A DNA stretch of 64,000 bases, taken from NCBI RefSeq assembly GCF_000473225.1, contig NZ_KI421509.1, positions 790,458 to 854,457 of the forward strand, given 5' to 3'. The notes below the pieces were generated by a model. The model had not been told where the DNA came from. It saw only the letters and a list, made by a program, of their open reading frames with translations, and searched no databases. This stretch comes from Sedimentitalea nanhaiensis DSM 24252. GTDB lineage: Bacteria > Pseudomonadota > Alphaproteobacteria > Rhodobacterales > Rhodobacteraceae. Both the position numbers and the translations under genes were made by a program. Positions 42,666-50,224 of this stretch are shown piece after piece. Every line of letters starts with the position of its first letter. Position 1 is the first letter of the stretch.

Positions 42666-42694
42666 AAAACGCCGCCCCTGTTACAGAGGCGGCG
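42666..42694 (-). terminator. Rho-independent terminator of dctPQM
   Basis: On the minus strand CGCCGCC-TCTGTAACAGG-GGCGGCG is followed by TTTTG: a 7-bp GC stem and short T-run, about 40 bp after the dctM stop. It separates the DctPQM operon from the TAXI gene downstream on the same strand. The rest of the 42416-42732 gap contains no gene and should hold the TAXI promoter. Confidence 0.65.
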
Positions 42695-42732
42695 CAGGTG
42701 TTTACAGCTGATCCGATCAGCGCGCTGGCACG

Positions 42733-44109
42733 CTATTTGACTATGATTTCCGGCCCCATGAAGGTGTTGGGCAGGAAGGTACTGATGATCGGCACATAGG
42801 TCACAATGATCAGAAACACGAACAACACTGCCAGGAACGGTAGAGAGGCCCGCACCACACGCATCATCGGCATTCCGGCGACCCCCGAGGTGACGAACAG
42901 GTTCAACCCCACCGGCGGCGTGATCATCCCGATTTCCATGTTGACCACCATGATGATGCCCAGATGGATCGGATCGATCCCCAGCTCGATGGCAATCGGG
43001 AACACCAGCGGTGCGACAATCACGATCAGACCCGACGGCTCCATGAACTGTCCGCCGATCAGCAAGATCACATTGACAATCACCAGGAACACCACGGCAC
43101 CAAACCCGGCAGCCAGCATGGACCCGGCGATTTGCTGCGGGATCTGTTCATCTGTCAGCACATGCTTGAGGATCAGCGCGTTGGCGATGATGAACATCAG
43201 CGTGACCGTCAGCTTGCCAGCTTCGAACAGTGTGTCGCGGGTGTCCCGGTGAAAGAAGGCCGTGATCAGCGCGACCGGTTTGTCCAGCAAGGTCAGGTTG
43301 CGTTCGCCGTCCGGGCTGGAGAGTGGACCCATGTCACGATACACGAAGCTGGAAATCAGAAAGGCATAGACCGCCGCCACCGCTGCGGCCTCGGTCGGTG
43401 TAAAGATGCCACCATAGATGCCGCCCAGAATGATCACGATCAGAAACAGCCCCCATCCCGCGTCGCGGCCAGACGCGAACACTTCGCCCCAGCCCAGCCA
43501 ATCGCCTTTGGGCAGGTTCTTGGCCTTGGCAATGCCATAGATCGTCAGCATCAGCATGCTGCCAGCCATCAGCCCCGGGATAACCCCGGCCAGGAACATC
43601 CGGCCCACCGAGACATCCGTGGCGCTTGCATAGACGACCATCACAATGCTCGGAGGAATCAGGATCCCCAGGGTTCCCGCATTGGCAATCACGCCGGCAG
43701 CAAAGTCCTTGGAATACCCGACCTGGCGCATCCCGGCGATGACAATCGACCCGATGGCCACAACCGTCGCCGGAGAAGACCCCGAAAGCGCCGCGAACAA
43801 CATACAGGCGAACACACCCGCAATCGCGAGACCGCCCGGGAAATGGCCGACGATGGCGATGGCAAACCGGATGATCCGTTTGGCCACACCGCCGGTGGAC
43901 ATGAAACTGGACGCGAGCACAAAGAACGGAATGGCCAGCAAAGTGTAATGCCCCGCCATCGCTTGAAACAGCGTTTGGGCAATCGAGGCCAGCGACGTAT
44001 CGCTGAGGACCAGCAGAAACACGATCGACGACATGCCAAGACTGATCGCGATCGGCACTCCGATCAGCATCAACCCGATAACCATCAGGAAAAGAACAGC
44101 AACTTCCAT
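42733..44109 (-). CDS. dctM: TRAP transporter large permease
   Basis: 458-residue, about 12-helix DctM subunit. Family positions are visible: IPFFVLASSFMSTGGVAKRII near residue 60, and AALSGSSPATVVAIGSI and NAGTLGILIPPSIVMVVY in the substrate-path region. The C-terminal block MITPPVGLNLFVTSGV is also typical. It is separated from dctQ by only 4 nt and is the last gene of the operon, ending before a terminator. It drives Na+-coupled uptake of an organic acid, probably a C4-dicarboxylate given the DctB/DctD-like regulators upstream. Confidence 0.92.
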   Translation of the reverse strand: MEVAVLFLMVIGLMLIGVPIAISLGMSSIVFLLVLSDTSLASIAQTLFQAMAGHYTLLAIPFFVLASSFMSTGGVAKRIIRFAIAIVGHFPGGLAIAGVFACMLFAALSGSSPATVVAIGSIVIAGMRQVGYSKDFAAGVIANAGTLGILIPPSIVMVVYASATDVSVGRMFLAGVIPGLMAGSMLMLTIYGIAKAKNLPKGDWLGWGEVFASGRDAGWGLFLIVIILGGIYGGIFTPTEAAAVAAVYAFLISSFVYRDMGPLSSPDGERNLTLLDKPVALITAFFHRDTRDTLFEAGKLTVTLMFIIANALILKHVLTDEQIPQQIAGSMLAAGFGAVVFLVIVNVILLIGGQFMEPSGLIVIVAPLVFPIAIELGIDPIHLGIIMVVNMEIGMITPPVGLNLFVTSGVAGMPMMRVVRASLPFLAVLFVFLIIVTYVPIISTFLPNTFMGPEIIVK

Positions 44110-44113
44110 GGGT

Positions 44114-44794
44114 TCAATCCCCTTTGTTCATGTGGCTGACTTCGGCCACGGCGTCTTCGGCTTCGTGGCTAACGATCAACCCGTTCGCATCGCCGCGCGC
44201 GATGCGCAGGGTGGCCTGGATGAGGCGAAACAGCAGCAGCGCAATGCCGATGGGCAGGATCGCATAGGGGATGAAACGCGGCAGTTTCTCATAGTGTTCG
44301 CCCTCGTTCATGATCGGCTCGATCCAACGCAGCCATTCCGGAAACGGGATGTCCACAACTTCATACCAGGCCTGATCGCGCGAGTTGGCAAAGCCGGTCG
44401 GGAACCACCGCCCGCTGGTGGAGTCCAGCCCGGCAAACGGAGCCCAGTAGTCCCAGGCCCCTTTCATGACCAGACCCGCGTACAGCACGCAGACGATGGC
44501 TGCGAACAGGGCAAGCACCTTGCGCGTCGAAGGCGACAGCAGGTTGACAACCGCGTCTACGCCAAGATGTGCAGTCACTTTCACCGCATAGCTGACACCG
44601 AAAAGGACGAGCCATGCGAACAGGAAAGAGGTCGCCTCGAGGCCCCATATCAGCCCGGTATTAAAACCGTAGCGTAAGATCACATTGATAAAGGTGATGA
44701 TGGTCATCAGGCCCAGGATCAGGGCGATGGCGGATTCTTCGAATTCGTTCACCACCCGGCCCAGCATGGTGTGTGCTTCGTATTTGGACGACAT
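44114..44794 (-). CDS. dctQ: TRAP transporter small permease
   Basis: 226 residues with four membrane helices, larger than the usual 160-180 because of an additional loop (WYEVVDIPFPEWLRWIEPIM region) between helices 3 and 4. The helix-1 segment ILGLMTIITFINVILRY and LFAWLVLFGVSYAVK are typical for DctQ. It lies between dctP and dctM, 79 bp after dctP with a stable hairpin in the gap. Confidence 0.88.
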   Translation of the reverse strand: MSSKYEAHTMLGRVVNEFEESAIALILGLMTIITFINVILRYGFNTGLIWGLEATSFLFAWLVLFGVSYAVKVTAHLGVDAVVNLLSPSTRKVLALFAAIVCVLYAGLVMKGAWDYWAPFAGLDSTSGRWFPTGFANSRDQAWYEVVDIPFPEWLRWIEPIMNEGEHYEKLPRFIPYAILPIGIALLLFRLIQATLRIARGDANGLIVSHEAEDAVAEVSHMNKGD

Positions 44795-44830
44795 GGTGCC
44801 GTGTCCTCCGTTCCATGTTCGGAAATGTCA

Positions 44831-44855
44831 GGTTCGGCCCTGAACGGGCCGAACC
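44831..44855 (-). promoter_or_regulatory. Perfect 10-bp hairpin between dctP and dctQ
   Basis: GGTTCGGCCC-TGAAC-GGGCCGAACC, no T-run. Placed immediately after the binding-protein stop codon, it fits a 3'-stabilising structure that raises DctP over the membrane subunits. Same design as at 41401, but with unrelated sequence. Confidence 0.65.
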
Positions 44856-44873
44856 GATACGCGCAGGACGCGC

Positions 44874-45875
44874 TTAGTTTGTCGCGTTGAACGACTGGGC
44901 CGCCGCGATGTTGTCGGCGCCTACGTCGCCCTCGAACTGGGTCCAGACCGGCTTCATCGCCTCTAACCAGGCGGCGCGCTGTTGCGGGGTCAACTCGCGG
45001 ATCACTCCGCCGGCATCCAGAATCGCTTGCCGGGCAGCGGCGTCTACTTCGCCCACTGCGGCGTTGCGGGTCTCGGTCACTTCCTGAACAATCGTGTTCA
45101 GCTGGGTCCGCACCTCGTCTGGCAGACTGTCCCACCAGTCGGTCGAGGTCACCAGCATATAGTCCAGAACGCCGTGGTTGGTTTCTGTGGTGCCGTCCTG
45201 CACCTCAAAGAACTTCTGGCCATAGATATTGGACCAGGTGTTTTCCTGCCCATCCACAACGCCGGTTTGCAGCGCGCCGTAAACCTCGGAAAAGGCCATG
45301 GGTTGCGGGCTGGCCCCCATGGCCGACATCTGCGCCTTCAGAACGTCCGAGTTTTGAACCCGGAATTTGAGACCATTGGCATCCTCGGGCACCAGAAGCG
45401 GCTTGTTTGCCGACATCTGCTTCATGCCATTGTGCCAGAATCCAAGCCCCAACAGCCCGCGGCGAGTCATGGATTCTTTCATCGCCTGCCCGGTGTCCGA
45501 GCTCTGGAAGGCATCAACGGCTTCGATGTCTGAGAACATGAAGGGCAAATCGAAGATGCGGAACACCTTGGTGAATTGCTCAAACTTTGACAGCGACGGC
45601 GCCGCCATCTGAACATCGCCCTGTAGCATCGCCTCGAGCACCTGATCATCGTTGTACAGCGTCGAGTTCGGGAACACCTCCATGCACATCACACCGTTCA
45701 TCTCATCGTTCACCCGTTGCTCGAGCAGCGAGGCGGCAATGCCCTTTGGGTGCTTGTCGGTGTTGGTCACATGGGCAAACTTCACAACGATCTCGCCATC
45801 GTCGCAAGCGGCAAAGCCTGATGTTGCAGTCATGACAAGAGCGGCCGCCGTGGCGGCGGTGAACATCTTCTTCAT
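44874..45875 (-). CDS. dctP: TRAP transporter solute-binding protein, DctP family
   Basis: 333 residues. The Sec signal peptide MKKMFTAATAAALVMTATS is followed by GFAACDDGE, with cleavage after GFA near residue 22. The mature protein shows the DctP pattern VVKFAHVTNTDKHPKG, then VFPNSTLYNDDQVLEAMLQG, LKFRVQNSDVLKAQMSAMGA (helix and ligand arginine) and TGVVDGQENTW. This resembles binders of C4-dicarboxylates, but the ligand is not provable from sequence. First gene of dctPQM, preceded by two regulator palindromes and a candidate sigma-70 promoter. Confidence 0.92.
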   Translation of the reverse strand: MKKMFTAATAAALVMTATSGFAACDDGEIVVKFAHVTNTDKHPKGIAASLLEQRVNDEMNGVMCMEVFPNSTLYNDDQVLEAMLQGDVQMAAPSLSKFEQFTKVFRIFDLPFMFSDIEAVDAFQSSDTGQAMKESMTRRGLLGLGFWHNGMKQMSANKPLLVPEDANGLKFRVQNSDVLKAQMSAMGASPQPMAFSEVYGALQTGVVDGQENTWSNIYGQKFFEVQDGTTETNHGVLDYMLVTSTDWWDSLPDEVRTQLNTIVQEVTETRNAAVGEVDAAARQAILDAGGVIRELTPQQRAAWLEAMKPVWTQFEGDVGADNIAAAQSFNATN

Positions 45876-46013
45876 CGGTTACTCCTCCCGAAATGTCAGT
45901 CAATCCGTGGGGCTATTGCCCCTATGGAACCAGATTCGGCCCCCTGTGCGCAGTGAACCGAATGCAAGGGTTACGCTCAACTGTTTCTACAGGACAGTGA
46001 AAATCCGTCATCG

Positions 46014-46041
46014 ATATCATTTATAAACAATACGCTATCAA
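46014..46041 (-). promoter_or_regulatory. Candidate sigma-70 promoter of dctPQM
   Basis: On the minus strand TTGATA, 16 bp, then TGATAT, about 140 bp before the dctP ATG. I saw no clean sigma-54 -24/-12 element (GG-N10-GC) in 45876-46080. This agrees with the regulator lacking the sigma-54 contact loop. Confidence 0.35.
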
Positions 46042-46081
46042 ACATTCCTCACGTCACACCGACGCGGCCCCCGACCGCTTG

Positions 46082-46099
46082 TGTGCGATTTTCCACACA
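46082..46099 (-). promoter_or_regulatory. DctD-like operator palindrome, promoter-proximal
   Basis: TGTGCG-ATTTTC-CACACA, an 18-bp near-perfect dyad similar to the TGTGCG-N6-CGCACA sites bound by rhizobial DctD. Its centre is 32 bp from that of the second palindrome, about three helical turns. Confidence 0.55.
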
Positions 46100-46113
46100 G
46101 ACGAACCAAAAAC

Positions 46114-46131
46114 TGTGTGACAACCCACACA
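46114..46131 (-). promoter_or_regulatory. DctD-like operator palindrome, promoter-distal
   Basis: TGTGTG-ACAACC-CACACA, a perfect inverted repeat immediately downstream of the dctD stop codon. With the proximal site it forms a phased tandem pair upstream of the dctP promoter. Confidence 0.55.
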
Positions 46132-46134
46132 CGT

Positions 46135-47358
46135 CTACCGGCGAAAATCCTCCGGGCGGATGCCATATTTCCTCAACTTGTCGTAAAACGTCTTGCGTGG
46201 AAGCTTCAGCGTCTCGGCCGCCCGCGAGGCATGTCCGTTCTGCCGCCCGAGTGCTGCGATCAATAATGACCGCTCCACCCGCGCCATCTGTTCGGCCAGG
46301 CCCAACTCTGCTGCCTCGAACACCTCCCCGGGCATTCCCAGAACAAAGCGCATGGCGGCACTCATCAGCGAGCGCGCATTGCCGGGCCAGTCCTGCGCCA
46401 TCAGGGCGGCCATGTGATCGGGTGTCACCTCGGGCGCGGCAAGCCCGGCCTGTTCGCTGGCTTGCTCGACATAGCGCTGAAACAACACCGGAATATCCTC
46501 GGGACGTTCGGACAGTGCGGGGATGCGCACCCCGGCGGCTTGCAGGCGGAAATACAGATCGCCGTTCAAGGCATGTGCGTCCAGTTCCGCAGTGCTGCCC
46601 GCCATCACGCGCGTCCCGGCTCCGGACTCGAGCGCCTCGAGCAAGGCGATCTGCGTATCGGCAGGCATTTTTCCGATCTCGTCCAGATACAACGTACCGC
46701 CATCCGCCGAATGCAGCGCAGCCATCAGCCCTGCCCTGTCCAATCCGGCCGCAGCGCGTTTCTCTAACGCCATACCGGCGCGAGACGAACACAGGTGAAT
46801 CACCTCGGCCACCTTGGGCACACCGCTGCCCGGCGGTCCACTGACCAGAACGGCCGTATCGCTAAGTGCCAACCGGCGGACCTGCATGCGCAGAGCTTCG
46901 ACCAGATCCGATGCGCCAAAGATCAACCGCGCAGCCGGATCGCCTGTTTCGGCCCGAAGCCGTTCGGCCCGTGCCTCTAAAACCCTCTGGCGCGCCTGTA
47001 GCGCACGGCCAAGCACAGAAATCAGATCCGCAGTCGCGCAGGGCTTTTCTAGAAAATCGAACGCGCCCTGCTCGATCGCAGCCACGGCCATCGGAATGTC
47101 GCCCTCACCGGTCAGCAGAACCACGGGCAACTCGTGGTCCATGTCGTGTGCATAGTTCAACAGGTGAAAACCATCCCGGCCCGGCATCCGGATATCGGAC
47201 AGGATAACACCCGGAAATTCGCGTGTGATGTAATCCTTGGCTGCGACGAAAGATCCCGCAGTCAAAGCCCTCAGGTCGGCGAGATCGAGGGTCTGGGCCA
47301 GCGCTTCACGTACTGCGGCGTCATCGTCGACCAACAGGACTTGAGTCAGGACACTCAT
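46135..47358 (-). CDS. dctD: NtrC/DctD-family response regulator with degenerate ATPase domain
   Basis: 407 residues: receiver domain (1-120) with phosphoacceptor Asp55 in VILSDIRMPG, a shortened AAA+ domain and a C-terminal Fis-type HTH (AETLKLPRKTFYDKLRKYGI). The AAA+ domain is abnormal. Walker A reads GPPGSGV at 174-180 with Val180 in place of the lysine. About 30 residues that should contain GAFTGA between Walker A and Walker B (GGTLYLDEI, 220) are missing. It should therefore not remodel sigma-54 holoenzyme. Rhodobacter NtrC is a known precedent for an NtrC-class activator without GAFTGA that uses sigma-70. Its ATG overlaps the dctB stop. The likely target is dctPQM immediately downstream. 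Confidence 0.88.
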   Translation of the reverse strand: MSVLTQVLLVDDDAAVREALAQTLDLADLRALTAGSFVAAKDYITREFPGVILSDIRMPGRDGFHLLNYAHDMDHELPVVLLTGEGDIPMAVAAIEQGAFDFLEKPCATADLISVLGRALQARQRVLEARAERLRAETGDPAARLIFGASDLVEALRMQVRRLALSDTAVLVSGPPGSGVPKVAEVIHLCSSRAGMALEKRAAAGLDRAGLMAALHSADGGTLYLDEIGKMPADTQIALLEALESGAGTRVMAGSTAELDAHALNGDLYFRLQAAGVRIPALSERPEDIPVLFQRYVEQASEQAGLAAPEVTPDHMAALMAQDWPGNARSLMSAAMRFVLGMPGEVFEAAELGLAEQMARVERSLLIAALGRQNGHASRAAETLKLPRKTFYDKLRKYGIRPEDFRR

Positions 47359-49106
47359 GCCGCCTGTTCCTCGTGCCAGCGCTCCAGCTGCACTGTAAAG
47401 ATCGCCCCGCCATCCGGCATGTTCGCCCCGCGAATCTCGCCGCCAAAGCTCTGCACGATCCCGTATGAGATCGACAACCCCAGCCCCACGCCCTCGTCAG
47501 ACGCGACCGCTTTGGTAGAATAAAACGGTTCGAACATCTTGTCGGGCATATCGATTCCCGGCCCGGTATCCCGCACAGTCACCGTTAACGATTCAGTTTC
47601 GGATATCTCAATCAGGATTTTTTTGGAATCCTGCCCGTACATTGCATCGGCAGCATTGGTGATCAGGTTGACAAAAACCTGTCCCAACCGAACTTCGCCC
47701 CCCTGCACCCAGACCGAGTGATTTGGGCGGGTATACACGACACTCACCTCGTCACGCCGCAATCGGGCCTCGGTCAGTTCGATTGCGCTGTCCACGATCG
47801 CCACAATATCGACCTGCATAGCCGCCTGGTTTTCCTGCCGGGAAAAGGCGCGAAGATTGCGGATGATGCGCCCCATCCGCCGGGCCATATCGGAGATCCG
47901 GCGCAGGTTGTCCGACGCCGCATCGCTCCGCCCACGCTCGAGGTACATCGTAGCGTTTTCGGCAAAAGACCGGATCGCCATCAAGGGCTGGTTCAATTCG
48001 TGGCTGATGCCCGCACTCATCTGCCCCAACGCGCTAAGTTTACCGGCCTGCACCAGATCGTCCTGCGCCCTCTTCAGCGCCGTCTCGGCCTCCATCCGTT
48101 CGCCAATCTCCTGACGCAGATGCGCGTTCGCTGCCGACAGGGCCTGTGTGCGTTTGGCGACACGGCCTTCCAGAACCGCGTTGGCCTGTGCCAATGTCCG
48201 TCGCCGCTCGGTGGCCAGAAACAGCATCGCTCCAAAAGCCAGACAGATCGCGGCCACTGCGGACGCCTGCAACCCGGCCAGCCGCCGTGCGGGTGCGGCG
48301 TTGACCAGGATCTCACCGGTCAGGGCAACGATCGGCAGATGCCGCTGCAGATGCAAGGCGCGGTTCGGGACATAAGGCCCCCAGCGAATATTCCAAATGT
48401 CATGCCCCCCTGTCTGAGTCGCACGAAATGCGAGGGCCGGCCCCTCGGGCGGGGCCAGCCCAACGCCGCTTGCGGGCCGGGTCCAGAACAGCAATTCAAA
48501 GCGGTTGGTGATGAATACCTCGCCATTGGCATCGGTAAAGAACACCGCCGGTGCACTGCCGGGCCAGGCCAGTTCGATACTGGCGACATCGGCAACCACC
48601 ACCACCGCCCCGCGCACCCGGCCGGTCGCGTCAAAGGCCGGAGCAGCGTAATAATAGGCCCGCCGGTTCAGCGGCGGGCGGATCCCGTGATCAGACCCCA
48701 AGGCCCCTTGCAACGCGCGGCGAAAATAGGGCGCCTCCGAAACATCGTTTGCCGTCAGCCCGTTTGCACTGACGAGGATACGCCCCGAAGCATCGGCAAA
48801 GGCAATATCAAGCGCGGCGGTCTTGTCCGCCATTTCCAGGAGTTGCATCTGCGCATCCGTATGGCGCACCGGATCATCAAGCCCTGTCAGCATCGGATGA
48901 TCGGTCAGCAGCACCGCAAGTTCCTGATAAACCTGCAACTCGGCACTCAGCCGATCGCTGGCCAGTGTCAAATCGGCCTCGGCTCGCTGGGCCAACTGAT
49001 CCAGTGCCTGCAAATACCCATAACGCCAGACGCCTCCTGTCAGCACAGACACCGCCAGCAAAAATGCCAGCACCACCCAATACCGATGCGTTCGAGGCCC
49101 GTTCAT
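47355..49106 (-). CDS. dctB: C4-dicarboxylate-type sensor histidine kinase
   Basis: 583 residues. Membrane helix 1 is at about 10-27, a periplasmic double-PAS-like sensor (dCache) at 30-270, helix 2 near 280-300 (LQASAVAAICLAFGAMLF), then a coiled coil and the kinase core. The phosphoacceptor His is in GISHELNQPLMAIRSF near residue 380. The ATPase boxes are N NLITNAADAM, G1 DTGPGIDMPD and G2 GVGLGLSISYGIV. This order matches DctB. The pair dctB-dctD overlaps by ATGA and lies directly upstream of dctPQM, so it should sense the imported dicarboxylate. Confidence 0.88.
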   Translation of the reverse strand: MNGPRTHRYWVVLAFLLAVSVLTGGVWRYGYLQALDQLAQRAEADLTLASDRLSAELQVYQELAVLLTDHPMLTGLDDPVRHTDAQMQLLEMADKTAALDIAFADASGRILVSANGLTANDVSEAPYFRRALQGALGSDHGIRPPLNRRAYYYAAPAFDATGRVRGAVVVVADVASIELAWPGSAPAVFFTDANGEVFITNRFELLFWTRPASGVGLAPPEGPALAFRATQTGGHDIWNIRWGPYVPNRALHLQRHLPIVALTGEILVNAAPARRLAGLQASAVAAICLAFGAMLFLATERRRTLAQANAVLEGRVAKRTQALSAANAHLRQEIGERMEAETALKRAQDDLVQAGKLSALGQMSAGISHELNQPLMAIRSFAENATMYLERGRSDAASDNLRRISDMARRMGRIIRNLRAFSRQENQAAMQVDIVAIVDSAIELTEARLRRDEVSVVYTRPNHSVWVQGGEVRLGQVFVNLITNAADAMYGQDSKKILIEISETESLTVTVRDTGPGIDMPDKMFEPFYSTKAVASDEGVGLGLSISYGIVQSFGGEIRGANMPDGGAIFTVQLERWHEEQAA

Positions 49107-49271
49107 TCTAGTAAGGCTAGCAAACCATCGCAGGACTTGGCCAGCCGCTGGATTTGCACTGTGATAATCCCTGCGCGCCTTGCGCTCGGCCCAGTCCCAA
49201 AGTCAGCCATGTCGCGTCGCTCCTCACCCTTATGAATCCGATATGCGCTGTAGCGCTCCTTTTGGCCGCCA

Positions 49272-49733
49272 CTATAGCGGCAGCATCGTGGTCGACTTGA
49301 TTTCTTCCATCGACAAAAGCGCCGTCACATTGTGCACCCGAACTTCGGAAATCAGCGCCTGATAAAACGCGTCATAAGCACGGGCATTCTGCACCCGCAC
49401 TTTCAAGATATAGTCGATGTCACCCGCCAACCGGTGCGCCTCCTGCACTTCGGGACGGTCGCGCAGGGCCTTCAGAAAGGCCGCCTGCCAGCTGGCTTCA
49501 TGTTCCGAAGTGCGGATCAGCACGAAAAAGCACGCCTCAAACCCCAATGCTTCCGCATCCAGCACCACCGTCTGCCGGCCGATCACACCAGCGTCGCGCA
49601 GCTTGCGAATACGGTTCCACACCGGTGTCTTGGAACTGCCGACCGCCCGCGCGATCTCATCCAGAGACTGGCTGGCATCGCGTTGCAGTTCGGCCAGAAT
49701 TTTCCGGTCCACATCATCGATCCGTACGTCCAT
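49272..49733 (-). CDS. Lrp/AsnC-family transcriptional regulator
   Basis: 153 residues: N-terminal winged HTH (DDVDRKILAELQRDASQSL and SSKTPVWNRIRKL recognition helix) and a C-terminal RAM ligand-binding domain (HRLAGDIDYILKVRVQNA). The start at 49733 has a GGGGG run upstream; an in-frame ATG at 49769 would add 12 residues. It is divergent from the sulfur-reduction operon at 49874, which it may control, with the 140-bp gap as shared regulatory region. Lrp proteins often respond to an amino acid; cysteine or a sulfur amino acid would fit, but this is inference. Confidence 0.88.
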   Translation of the reverse strand: MDVRIDDVDRKILAELQRDASQSLDEIARAVGSSKTPVWNRIRKLRDAGVIGRQTVVLDAEALGFEACFFVLIRTSEHEASWQAAFLKALRDRPEVQEAHRLAGDIDYILKVRVQNARAYDAFYQALISEVRVHNVTALLSMEEIKSTTMLPL

Positions 49734-49873
49734 TCCGATTTCACCCCCTTGTGCAGACCATTCATTCAAACGCTCCGACTACTTGGAACATATGTCCTTA
49801 TTTGGCAAGGCATCTAGCGTATCATTGGGAAAATTTCCTATATTTGCGCTGAAGATCACAGAAAGAAACCACG

Positions 49874-50188
49874 ATGCCGCGCAAATTTGATCCCAAGGTC
49901 GTCACTGCCTCCGATCTGTTGATTGGGGACGTAATCTATTTGGCAGCCAATGACAGTTGGACCCGCAATTTGGCCCAGGCCGAGGTGATCACCGACGAAG
50001 CACATGGGCAGTTGCGCCTGCTGGAGGCCGAACAACAGGTCGATCGCGTCGTCGGAGCCTATTTGGCGGACGTGCAGCCGACACGCGATGGCCCGCAACC
50101 GACCCATTTCCGAGAGGAATTTCGGCGCACCGGACCCTCAAACTATTTTCACGGCAAGCAGGAAACGCTTGCGCAGCCAAAGGGCTGA
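49874..50188 (+). CDS. DUF2849 protein (sulfite-reduction operon)
   Basis: 104 residues of the DUF2849 family: a small beta-rich domain beginning KVVTASDLLIGDVIYL. It is nearly always found directly before the nitrite/sulfite reductase gene in alphaproteobacteria, usually after a siroheme synthase gene that is absent here. Function unproven; a role in sulfite reductase maturation or siroheme delivery is the usual guess. It is 36 bp before cysI. Confidence 0.85.
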   Translation: MPRKFDPKVVTASDLLIGDVIYLAANDSWTRNLAQAEVITDEAHGQLRLLEAEQQVDRVVGAYLADVQPTRDGPQPTHFREEFRRTGPSNYFHGKQETLAQPKG

Positions 50189-50224
50189 GCGGCTGATTTT
50201 CGTGGCCACGAAAGGATCGACAAG

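Noticed and set aside
45965-45976. Possible sigma-54 -24/-12 element before dctP
   Set aside because: The minus-strand TGAGCGTAACCCTTGCA near 45965-45981 lacks the -24 GG, and the regulator lacks the GAFTGA loop.
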